A DNA stretch of 16,784 nucleotides. Origin: Actinomycetes bacterium. Its GTDB lineage: Bacteria > Actinomycetota > Acidimicrobiia > Acidimicrobiales > Acidimicrobiaceae. The stretch covers positions 1 to 16,784 of the forward strand of contig JAKASN010000003.1 in assembly GCA_021819025.1 (NCBI GenBank), given 5' to 3'. Below, in pieces: positions 7,404 through 13,660 of the stretch (the first letter of the stretch is position 1; every line of letters starts with the position of its first letter). The notes beneath the pieces were generated by a model. The model had not been told where the DNA came from and made no database searches. It saw only the letters and a program-made list of their open reading frames with translations. Both the position numbers and the translations under genes were made by a program.

Positions 7404-7418
7404 GCAGAGGGTCCTCTT
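7404..7418. terminator. Short hairpin between convergent genes
   Basis: AGAGG (7406-7410) and CCTCT (7413-7417) pair across a two-base gap in the 21-base space between the seven-helix gene and proC. The stem is short, the loop is too tight for all five pairs to form, and no clear U-run follows on either side. It could serve both genes, but support is weak. Confidence 0.2.
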
Positions 7419-8205
7419 ATGATCCCAGCGCACGACTCTTCTCGTAGCAAGCTCGAATCCCTGCGATTATCCCTCCACTGACCCCAAGTTCTTGGAACTT
7501 ATTGGTGGCGGCAATGGTGGTGCCCCCTGGTGAGGAGACCTCCAAACGCAAAGTTCTCGTGTCAGCGGAACGCCGGCGCAGAAGCTCAGCAGAGCCCGCA
7601 ATAGTGGCCACAGCAAGCTTGGCCGCCATCTCGGCGCTAAGGCCAAACTCCACGCCAGCGTCGATCATCGCTTCGGCAAAATAATAGACATAGGCCGGCC
7701 CGGAGCCTGAAATGGCGGTAACAGCATCGAGCTGGGATTCAGAAATTCTCACTACTTCGCCAAGGGTCGCCAACAATTCTTCGGCGCGATCCATCTCGGC
7801 GGGTCCTGCGGCACTTCCTGCCGCAATGGCAGAAATTCCCATGCCTATCTGCCCCGGAGTATTGGGCATAGCCCGAACTATCGGAGTATCTCTGCCGAGA
7901 ATTGCCTCCATGCTCGCCAAAGTTACCCCCGCAGCAATAGATATCAACAAGTCGAGTTCCACTTGGCGAAGTGACGTCAGTACCGAAGCTACCTCGCTGG
8001 GCTTGGTCGCCACGATGCAAACCTTGGCGCTGAGAGGCTCTTCAACCAACTTCACCGCCGGATGCGAGGTCGCAATCGAAGCCCGAAGACTCGCATTGGG
8101 CTCAATCACGGCGATCTCCTCAGAAGGGGGGATGCCCTTGCCCGTGATGCCCTCCAAGAGGGCTCGACCCATCTTTCCACACCCCACAAGCAATATCTCC
8201 ACCAT
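7417..8205 (-). CDS. proC: Pyrroline-5-carboxylate reductase
   Basis: ProC makes L-proline from 1-pyrroline-5-carboxylate with NAD(P)H, the last step of proline synthesis, in the cytosol. The 262-residue length is normal. The Rossmann motif is VGCGKMGRALLEG (7-19). VRAMPNTPGQIGMG binds the cofactor ring region. AISGSGPAYVYYFAEAMIDAG and the C-terminal signature LEVSSPGGTTIAA (substrate pocket) complete the family pattern. No Shine-Dalgarno sequence precedes the ATG; TATTGT (complement of 8213-8218) ends 7 bases upstream, suggesting a leaderless transcript. It stands alone, facing the seven-helix gene tail to tail. Confidence 0.96.
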   Translation of the reverse strand: MVEILLVGCGKMGRALLEGITGKGIPPSEEIAVIEPNASLRASIATSHPAVKLVEEPLSAKVCIVATKPSEVASVLTSLRQVELDLLISIAAGVTLASMEAILGRDTPIVRAMPNTPGQIGMGISAIAAGSAAGPAEMDRAEELLATLGEVVRISESQLDAVTAISGSGPAYVYYFAEAMIDAGVEFGLSAEMAAKLAVATIAGSAELLRRRSADTRTLRLEVSSPGGTTIAATNKFQELGVSGGIIAGIRACYEKSRALGS

Positions 8206-8458
8206 GAACTAGACAATAACGCCCCAATTCCCGCCGCTTGACGTCAAATGCGGAGCTCTTCGTCCCATTAGTAGCGACAGCGTGTGCGAAAGCCATTGCT
8301 CATCGCGATGGGAAAGTAACTATCCGAGTACTGCCCGGCCGCATCATGTTAGCGTCGAAGGGTTTCGGGAGTCACCGAATGGTGTCGCCGGAGGCTCTCA
8401 GCTAGACGATATCTTCAGCGCCAACTAAGAATCCATAAGGACGACTTCGAACATTGCA
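8206..8458. promoter_or_regulatory. Divergent intergenic region with a small palindrome
   Basis: This stretch lies between proC (minus) and the 89-residue gene (plus). It has a perfect 10-bp palindrome, TTGACGTCAA (8238-8247), and a second one, CATCGCGATG (8302-8311 area). The first lies about 20 bases behind the proC -10 element and could be an operator. I see no RNA gene. Confidence 0.3.
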
Positions 8459-8728
8459 ATGCAGGAGATAATCCAACGTCTTGCCAAGGTCATCCTCGGA
8501 ATGGGGCGCGAAGTAGCTCCCGAAGCTAGTGGTTTGCTCACCAACCACTACTGCCACCATTACAAACTTCTGCTAAGGAGTCCCAAGGCTATCTTCAATG
8601 CCCGAAGAGCCGACATTGATATCGAAGGATACCCATTGTCCTTGAGCGCTGGAAAGCTCAAAGAGAAGTTCAACGACGTGGCGATAGATCTCGTTTTGGC
8701 TCTACAAGGACGCCCATGGAGCGTCTAA
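8459..8728 (+). CDS. Small protein of unknown function (89 residues)
   Basis: I do not recognise this protein. It is soluble-looking, with a helical N terminus (MQEIIQRLAKVILGMGREV), a central CHHY tract (NHYCHHYKLLL, about 29-39) and an amphipathic C-terminal half ending GRPWSV. There is no signal peptide or membrane segment. Its TAA interlocks with the TAG of the convergent mshA gene (8725-8728), tight packing that argues for a real gene. AAGGA near 8437 is rather far (about 17 bases) from the ATG, so the ribosome site is poor. The Cys-His-His cluster could bind a metal, but nothing proves it. Confidence 0.5.
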   Translation: MQEIIQRLAKVILGMGREVAPEASGLLTNHYCHHYKLLLRSPKAIFNARRADIDIEGYPLSLSAGKLKEKFNDVAIDLVLALQGRPWSV

Positions 8729-9969
8729 ATACACTCGGTCAATTCCCGAGAAGCGAGGGCTTCGACAATGTCGAGAACCTCGACTCCCGCCTTGCGCCAC
8801 GAGTAGCCCCGCGCGAAATCCACCGCAGCGCCCGACAACTTGCGCGGGGTCGGCTTGCCGTCAAAGACCATCCCGATCGCCTCAGCAAATGCCCAGGGAC
8901 TTCTCTCGTCAACGAGGTGGCCGGTCACTCCCGGTATTACCAGCGAGTTGAGACCGCCGACCTTGGACGCCACCACGGCGGTTCCACATGCCATCGCTTC
9001 GAGGGCTACCAATCCGAAGGACTCGCTTCGAGACGGAACCACGGCAACGTCTGCGCCGCGGTAGTAACTGGCCAAGCGAAGGTGAGGTTCGGGATCACGC
9101 AAGATCACCCGCTCAGCAAAGCCATTTTCGGACGCCAGCGCTAGGCACTTGGCAAGCTCCACTTCGCCGAGATGTCCCGACGGTCCGCCGACAATGACAA
9201 AATAGGCGTCAGGATGATCCCACAAGAGCGCCTCGAAGGCCTGCATGGCGAGCAAGAGGCCCTTGAGCGGCTGGATTCTCCCGACGTATAGAACAATCTT
9301 GCCGTCTTTTGGTAATTCCACCGCCCGGCGTGCCATTGCCTTGTCACCCGGCGCGAACAATGCGTGCTCGACACCAAGTCCGACCACCCGAAGCCTCTCG
9401 GGGGAGACGTTAAGATGGCGCTCGAAGTCGTGAGCCTCATGCTCGCACGACGCGAGCACAACGTCTGAACACGCCGCCACTTGATCTTCGGTCTCGATCC
9501 GGAATTTCTCTGCAACTCTGTCATCGGGCCGCAAACGGCTCTCAGCCTTGACTCTTTCGAGGGTATGAAAAGTTGTCAGCATCGGGATGCCATAGTGGTG
9601 CTTCAACTTGTGCGCCGCAATTCCCGAGAGCCAGTAGTTGCCATGGACGACATCAGGCATCTCTGCTGAATTGAGAGATATCCGCTGTATGACGTTGTCA
9701 GTGAACTCGTCGACGAGGTCGCTTAGGGCCTCTTTGGGCAGTGGCCCCAAGTCTCCCGCTGGCACGTTATGGACTACTAATCCAGGCTCCACCTGCTGGC
9801 TGGCAGGTTGGTGGGGGGACACCGCCCTTGTATAGACACTCACGTGGGATCCAAGGCGGGCTATTGCCGAACTCAGCTGACGTACATATACGTTCATGCC
9901 GCCACCGTCACCGACTCCGGGTTGCTCCAAAGGTGAACTGTGCAGCGAAATCACCGCAAAATTAGGCAT
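8725..9969 (-). CDS. mshA: GT4-family glycosyltransferase, D-inositol-3-phosphate glycosyltransferase-like
   Basis: MshA transfers N-acetylglucosamine from UDP-GlcNAc to 1L-myo-inositol-1-phosphate, the first step of mycothiol synthesis. From ATG 9969 the protein has 414 residues with two Rossmann-like domains. N-terminal: VISLHSSPLEQPGVGDGGGMNVYVRQL, the MshA and sucrose-phosphate-type acceptor and phosphate loop, then HGNYWLSG and TTFHTLERVKAE. C-terminal: VLYVGRIQPLKG, VIVGGPSG, and the EX7E donor site in SRSESFGLVALEAMACGTAVVASKVGG. A TTG at 10002 would add 11 residues (NKSLGKQIKK), but the fold begins only after the ATG. The match to mycobacterial MshA is close at every motif, although related GT4 enzymes share them. 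mshB, mshC and mshD are not adjacent, which is usual. It runs tail to tail with the 89-residue gene. Confidence 0.85.
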   Translation of the reverse strand: MPNFAVISLHSSPLEQPGVGDGGGMNVYVRQLSSAIARLGSHVSVYTRAVSPHQPASQQVEPGLVVHNVPAGDLGPLPKEALSDLVDEFTDNVIQRISLNSAEMPDVVHGNYWLSGIAAHKLKHHYGIPMLTTFHTLERVKAESRLRPDDRVAEKFRIETEDQVAACSDVVLASCEHEAHDFERHLNVSPERLRVVGLGVEHALFAPGDKAMARRAVELPKDGKIVLYVGRIQPLKGLLLAMQAFEALLWDHPDAYFVIVGGPSGHLGEVELAKCLALASENGFAERVILRDPEPHLRLASYYRGADVAVVPSRSESFGLVALEAMACGTAVVASKVGGLNSLVIPGVTGHLVDERSPWAFAEAIGMVFDGKPTPRKLSGAAVDFARGYSWRKAGVEVLDIVEALASRELTECI

Positions 9970-10121
9970 CTTCTTGATCTGTTTACCCAAACTCTTGTTC
10001 AATGTAAGTTAACCAAAGTCTTCCAACACTGAAATACGTCCGGTTGTTTCGTACCTCGGCAGGAAACTTTGCGCATCCACTCCGCAAGCTCTCGTCTAGC
10101 GAGCTCGGCAAGACCATAATG

Positions 10122-10661
10122 CTACTTATCGTCCTGCAACACTTTGGCGATTAGGTCATCGACCATTGACGCGTCTCCACGATAACGCACGACCAGCTCG
10201 GCCCGAATGGCGTCGATGGCAAGAAAAAGAACTCTCCGCCAGTCAGAAAGCATCTGCTCCACCTTGAGCATCGCCTCGGCGTCGCCGCCATCTTCTTGTT
10301 CGGTAAAGCGAGCCATCAAAGCGGATATCTCTTCCTCGACTTCATCTATCTGGCGGTCGCTTATAGAAGTGTCTACAAAGCGCCCAAATCCACTCTGAGG
10401 CGTGGTACCCGAGCCGATGGCCGAGCTAAGCCGGGAGATTGCTTCGGAATCTGGCTCACCCTGGACACTTTGGAGCTGATTAGGGTCAAAGCCAAGTGTG
10501 TCAAGGCGTCCCTGGGTGATGCGACGCGCATACGATACCATCTCCTCAACCCTCTCGGCCTCCTCCTTGCGCTGGCGAATCACTTCGATATCCAGGTGGG
10601 CAAGGTCAGCATAAAAAGTTTCGTTCGTTACGCGAGCGACTTCTGACTCAAGTCTTTGCAT
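10122..10661 (-). CDS. RsiG-like c-di-GMP-binding anti-sigma factor
   Basis: This 179-residue, largely helical coiled-coil protein carries the c-di-GMP signature of RsiG, E(X)3S(X)2R(X)3Q(X)3D. The first copy is exact (E39, S43, R46, Q50, D54 in EEMVSYARRITQGRLD). A second copy at E135, S139, R142, D150 has Phe146 in place of Gln. In Streptomyces, RsiG holds sporulation sigma factor WhiG when loaded with c-di-GMP through two such helices; Rubrobacter RsiG has one copy and dimerises. A charged, disordered-looking linker (about 57-105) separates the helices here. The C-terminal helix ends IRAELVVRYRGDASMVDDLI, a pattern I associate with this family. TAAGCT ends 6 bases before the ATG and there is no Shine-Dalgarno sequence, so the transcript is probably leaderless. 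No sigma factor gene is nearby. Confidence 0.8.
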   Translation of the reverse strand: MQRLESEVARVTNETFYADLAHLDIEVIRQRKEEAERVEEMVSYARRITQGRLDTLGFDPNQLQSVQGEPDSEAISRLSSAIGSGTTPQSGFGRFVDTSISDRQIDEVEEEISALMARFTEQEDGGDAEAMLKVEQMLSDWRRVLFLAIDAIRAELVVRYRGDASMVDDLIAKVLQDDK

Positions 10662-10667
10662 AGGATC

Positions 10668-10673
10668 AGCTTA
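10668..10673 (-). promoter_or_regulatory. -10 element of the RsiG-like gene
   Basis: TAAGCT on the minus strand fits TANNNT and ends 6 bases before the ATG at 10661, with no purine-rich ribosome site between. No clear -35 is visible. Confidence 0.35.
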
Positions 10674-10740
10674 GACGAGACCGCGCCTCTTGCCTTGGTA
10701 AGCAAGGAGTTTACCCAACCAGCCTTTTCGCACGGGCAGT

Positions 10741-11070
10741 TCAAGCGCCCAAGCCCAGCCAACGCAGCTTGGGCCAGTACGCCAGAATTGCTCGGCCCTC
10801 ATAGAGATTCGGGGCGAGAGGCCCAAAGCGTCGGGAGTCTGTCGAGGCAGCGGAATTGTCTCCGAGCACCTCGAAATATCCCTTCGCGTTGACGCTTGAG
10901 ACGCGTTTGATGATCAGTCTCTCGCCCGGGAACGGACCTCGGGCCACCACAATCGCACCGGGAATACACATCTTCCGCCGCAAGAAGCCCACGCAGAGGA
11001 TCCTTTCCCCGGGCTCAAGACTAGGAACCATGCTCACGCCGGATACCCGGATACGAAAAACAAGACGCAC
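10741..11070 (-). CDS. sodX: Nickel-type superoxide dismutase maturation protease (S26 family)
   Basis: This is a compact 109-residue S26 serine protease with the nucleophile in GVSMVPSL (S13), the general base in RLIIKRVS (K55) and the S26 box GDNSAASTDSRRFGPL (70-85). It lacks the N-terminal membrane anchor of LepB, as expected for the cytosolic SodX that trims the NiSOD pro-peptide so that His1 can bind nickel. The gene lies head to head with sodN, 166 bases away, the classic pairing. The start is GTG at 11070. TAGCAT (complement of 11078-11083) ends 7 bases upstream and there is no Shine-Dalgarno sequence, which suggests a leaderless transcript. Confidence 0.92.
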   Translation of the reverse strand: MRLVFRIRVSGVSMVPSLEPGERILCVGFLRRKMCIPGAIVVARGPFPGERLIIKRVSSVNAKGYFEVLGDNSAASTDSRRFGPLAPNLYEGRAILAYWPKLRWLGLGA

Positions 11071-11090
11071 GGCAAAAATGCTATCTTGAC

Positions 11091-11234
11091 ATGGACAAAA
11101 GACGCCGTCGTCGAAAAAAGCAATGTAAAGGGCGTAAACTTGGCGACAGGCCAGATAAACCTAAAAGTAACAATTCGCCTATCTCGAGCTCGCCCGATGT
11201 CGTGGCGAGAGCGGGCGGGTCAAGGAGAGGATAA
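11091..11234 (+). CDS. Possible 47-residue basic leader ORF upstream of sodN (doubtful)
   Basis: An ATG at 11091 opens a frame that begins MDKRRRRRKKQCKGRKLGD, continues with a Ser/Pro-rich stretch and stops at TAA 11232-11234, two bases before the sodN ATG and inside the sodN ribosome-site context. A perfect TTGACA (11086-11091) overlaps its start codon. The position would suit a translationally coupled leader, but the composition is odd, no ribosome site precedes it, and the frame may be chance. Confidence 0.2.
   Translation: MDKRRRRRKKQCKGRKLGDRPDKPKSNNSPISSSPDVVARAGGSRRG
11222..11230 (+). promoter_or_regulatory. Strong ribosome-binding site of sodN
   Basis: AAGGAGAGG lies 6 bases before the ATG at 11237 and is one of the strongest Shine-Dalgarno sites in the window. 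It fits an abundant antioxidant enzyme and decides the start. Confidence 0.8.
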
Positions 11235-11236
11235 CC

Positions 11237-11644
11237 ATGATGTCATTGAAGGGGTTCACTAACTTTCTATCGGCACGTACCGCTAGTGCACACTGCGACC
11301 TGCCCTGTGGCGTATACGACCCGGTGCAGGCGCGGATCGAAGCCGACGCCGTAAAGGCGTGCATGGAAAAGTTCAACGCCTCCAGCGATGAAGTGTTCAA
11401 GGAGCGCGCAGTTCGCATCAAGGAAGACTGTGCCGATAAGGTCAAGCGCCACCTTTGGATCCTCTGGACGGACTACTTTAAGCCGGCGCATCTTCAAGCG
11501 CACCCCACGCTACACGAGGTATTTTGGAGTGCCACCAAGACTGCCGGTGATGCAAAAAAGACCAACGACGTCGCCGTGGCAGATAAGCTTCTCGCTGAAA
11601 TCGCCGAGATCGACAGGATCTTCTGGGAGACCAAAAAAGGCTAG
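11237..11644 (+). CDS. sodN: Nickel-containing superoxide dismutase
   Basis: SodN dismutates superoxide to oxygen and hydrogen peroxide with a nickel ion bound in a hook at the N terminus of the mature protein. The hook HCDLPCGVYDP is present as H19-C20-D-L-P-C24-G. The first 18 residues (MMSLKGFTNFLSARTASA) are the pro-peptide cut by SodX before H19, leaving a mature chain of 117 residues, the size of the Streptomyces enzyme. The rest is the four-helix bundle with ILWTDYFKPAHL and LHEVFWSATKTAG, both family hallmarks. It is divergent from sodX and followed by a strong hairpin. In Streptomyces this gene responds to nickel through Nur; I could not identify a Nur box. Confidence 0.97.
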   Translation: MMSLKGFTNFLSARTASAHCDLPCGVYDPVQARIEADAVKACMEKFNASSDEVFKERAVRIKEDCADKVKRHLWILWTDYFKPAHLQAHPTLHEVFWSATKTAGDAKKTNDVAVADKLLAEIAEIDRIFWETKKG

Positions 11645-11694
11645 TCCAACTTGATCTCCGATAGCGAGAGCTTGGTCCTAGTTGGCCTCACACA

Positions 11695-11735
11695 GCAAAA
11701 GAACCATGGTGCCGATGGCCCCATGGTTCTTTTGC
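11695..11735 (+). terminator. 15-bp perfect hairpin behind sodN
   Basis: GCAAAAGAACCATGG (11695-11709) and its exact inverted copy CCATGGTTCTTTTGC (11721-11735) flank an 11-base loop. The hairpin starts about 50 bases past the sodN stop. The pyrimidine run TTCTTTT lies inside the right arm, not after it, so it is not a textbook intrinsic terminator. Termination or mRNA 3'-end protection for sodN is the likely role. Confidence 0.6.
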
Positions 11736-11892
11736 TTGGCATCGATTATTGCATCACCTGAGAAAAAGGACCCGCCGCAGATATCGCGCGGGCGAATACA
11801 GCCAGACCGACTTCATCGACTTGATGCGTGCCTCTGATCGAGGCGCCAAGTAATCCCACGGCTCTTTGCCGGCGTCACAACCCATTGACCTA
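11736..11892. other. Spacer with no recognised content
   Basis: Together with the decayed region to its right, this leaves over 700 bases between sodN and the cytochrome-like gene without an intact gene. I see no RNA gene, repeat or promoter of note here. Confidence 0.4.
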
Positions 11893-12356
11893 TCATTGCC
11901 AGCGAAGTGTCTCCACGGCGCTAGTCACCACGACGCTTCCAGGAGAAAACTTATCGATACGCTGATGCACCATCAGATTGTCCCCAAGTCCGGTCCAAAT
12001 TGCATAAGCGATTCCTACCAAACTAGAGACTGGGTCGATGGGATTATTGCCGAGTCGAACACTCCGAAACGATCCACAGCGTCGCCCAAATTAGCCGAAG
12101 CGAGGTGTGACGACTTCCTGAGTGCTTCAGGCGCGATTGCAAGAGTTTCCACCGCAAAAACCTTTTCAAGCTGTGTATCAAATACCAAAAAGGTCTCCGA
12201 ATGCATCTAGGCGCGTCCGCACCAGCCAAAAAGCATCGACGAAACGTTTTCCGCCACTGGCCACCTGAGTCGCTCAGTGGAACCGTTACCTTCCACGAAC
12301 AACAACCCATCGAGGTCGGTTCGCGGCGTGACGTGAGTAGTCGGGCTCAGCGGAGG
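11893..12356 (-). pseudogene. Decayed minus-strand coding region, family unknown
   Basis: Behind the cytochrome-like gene, and in the same frame, the minus strand reads TDLDGLLFVEGNGSTERLRWP... to a TAG near 12207, continues as SETFLVFDTQLEKVFAVETLAIAPE..., then shifts frame near 12050 into VRLGNNPIDPVSSLVGIAY, AIWTGLGDNLMVHQRIDKFS and SPGSVVVTSAVETLRW before a TGA at 11893-11895. Joined, these segments look like the strand-rich repeats of a beta-propeller or secreted protein (VFDTxxxKVFAVET, LGDNLMVHQ). At least one stop and one frameshift break the frame. I cannot name the family, and the coding quality is judged only by eye; it may be noncoding DNA. Confidence 0.3.
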
Positions 12357-13163
12357 TCAGTGACGAGCCAGGTGGAATCCTTGGGCGAGCACTTGGTGCC
12401 ATGGTCCTATATAACGATATCCAACTGCAACCACGACGACGCCTCCGAGCAAGAACGCCAGAGCCACCACAACGCGCAACCGGGACGCCCGCGGCCTAAC
12501 GCGAGAAAAGCGCAGCCTTCCCCAACTACGAAGGCCAAGTTCTCCACCACCTTGATAGAGCGCTTTCGGGAAGTAGACAGCGATATGAACCGCCGCTAAG
12601 GCAAACCAAGCTATGAAACTCGCTTGATGGATCCCTCGCCAAGTTTGAACTGAAGCAGAGTATGGTCCGACGACCATCAGCATTACGCCAGATACCATGA
12701 GCGCGACGGTAGCAAGGACCAAAAGAGGTGCCGCGATACGAAGCAGCGGATGGGGGGGACCGGCACGGTAATATCGCGGGTTACGCAGATAATACTGCGC
12801 AAAGCGATACGAAGTACTGCCCAGCTTGAGGATCAGCGGCGGGATCAACATATACCCGATAATTGCATGCAGGGTAAAAAGCTTGCCGATGGCAGGAACC
12901 GTGATACCAATAACGAATAGCTCGACAAAGACGATCAACCCCACGAGCGAGGTGAGCCGAGTATTTGCCAACACCGATCGCTTTGGCTCCGCATCATCTT
13001 TTTGAGGATGCGTCATCTCGTCGATAAGTGACTCAATGACCGGTGCAAGTGGAGTGGTATTGTATTCGACTCGGGTTGCAGGGCGGCTTGGCATCACTGG
13101 AGTTGCTCCACGCGGCGCCCAATGCGATCCTGCGCGTTTGTCCAAGTTTCGGTGCGCTTCCAT
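12357..13163 (-). CDS. Cytochrome b-like multi-pass membrane protein
   Basis: This 268-residue protein has a polar N-terminal 65 residues and about five membrane helices near 71-90, 96-115, 142-167, 178-198 and 229-249. Histidines placed for heme b sit inside helices: H99 (TLHAIIGY), H179 (GIHQASF) and H193 (AAVHIAVYF), a layout like the b561/DUF4405-type electron-transfer subunits that pair with molybdopterin or thiol oxidoreductases. No partner enzyme is adjacent; the decayed region downstream may be what remains of one. TATAAC (complement of 13172-13177) ends 8 bases before the ATG at 13163, a near-perfect -10, so the transcript may be leaderless. A second ATG at 13016 would remove most of the polar tail. 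Confidence 0.65.
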   Translation of the reverse strand: MEAHRNLDKRAGSHWAPRGATPVMPSRPATRVEYNTTPLAPVIESLIDEMTHPQKDDAEPKRSVLANTRLTSLVGLIVFVELFVIGITVPAIGKLFTLHAIIGYMLIPPLILKLGSTSYRFAQYYLRNPRYYRAGPPHPLLRIAAPLLVLATVALMVSGVMLMVVGPYSASVQTWRGIHQASFIAWFALAAVHIAVYFPKALYQGGGELGLRSWGRLRFSRVRPRASRLRVVVALAFLLGGVVVVAVGYRYIGPWHQVLAQGFHLARH

Positions 13164-13505
13164 TCCAAAGAGTTATACCCGCTGAACCTGAACCTTGCAT
13201 TAAGAGTCTCGACTCCCCAAAAGCTTTGCATGCCGAAGCTGTACTCAAAACGGGTTGGGACTGGCAGTCCAAGCAGCGTTAAGCTATCAAAGGCGAGATG
13301 AGTTCATCCTCTGCTACCGTGCTCGTGGGTGGAGGTGCCCGGCTGAAGCGACTTCGCCTTTGCGACCAGTTCGTTTGAGGCGTCGGGGAGCGGGCAGATC
13401 CGGTCGAATCTCTAGCTATATTTGGCTTGTGGAGTTTGCAATGCTCCAATTGGGCGATCGCCAAAGATCGCCAAAGAGGTACCGCAGCGCAGGCCGTATT
13501 TTCCT
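13164..13505. other. Intergenic region before tRNA-Lys
   Basis: This roughly 340-base stretch contains the promoter of the cytochrome-like gene at its left edge and a perfect 10-bp tandem repeat near the right. I found no gene that looks real and could not place a clear tRNA promoter. Confidence 0.4.
13456..13475. repeat. Tandem 10-bp direct repeat (GATCGCCAAA x 2)
   Basis: GATCGCCAAA occurs twice in direct succession at 13456-13465 and 13466-13475, 30 bases before the tRNA. It could be a replication-slippage product or a half of a protein-binding site. Confidence 0.6.
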
Positions 13506-13582
13506 GCCCTCCTGGCGCAATTGGTTAGCGCAACGGACTTTTAATCCGTGGGTTCTGGGTTCGAGTCCCAGGGGGGGCACCA
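13506..13582 (+). tRNA. tRNA-Lys (anticodon UUU), CCA encoded
   Basis: A full cloverleaf is visible. The acceptor arm is GCCCTCC with GGGGGGC (one U-G pair), the D arm GCGC/GCGC encloses the AATTGGTTA loop, the anticodon stem ACGGA/TCCGT has loop CTTTTAA (anticodon TTT), and the T arm CTGGG/CCCAG has loop TTCGAGT. The discriminator is A, and CCA follows in the DNA (13580-13582). The 77-base length with CCA is normal. The 3' half is a classic target for tyrosine integrases, and a degraded integrase starts 78 bases downstream in the same direction. Confidence 0.95.
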
Positions 13583-13660
13583 TATCGGGGGCTAGAACGG
13601 CGCTCCAAGGCGCGTGGTCGCCGATCGACTGAGCAAAATGACCACCGGCGAGAAACGGGG

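Noticed and set aside
11866..12210. 114-codon plus-strand frame in the sodN-cytochrome gap
   Set aside because: No motif or ribosome site; the minus-strand segments at the same place look more protein-like.
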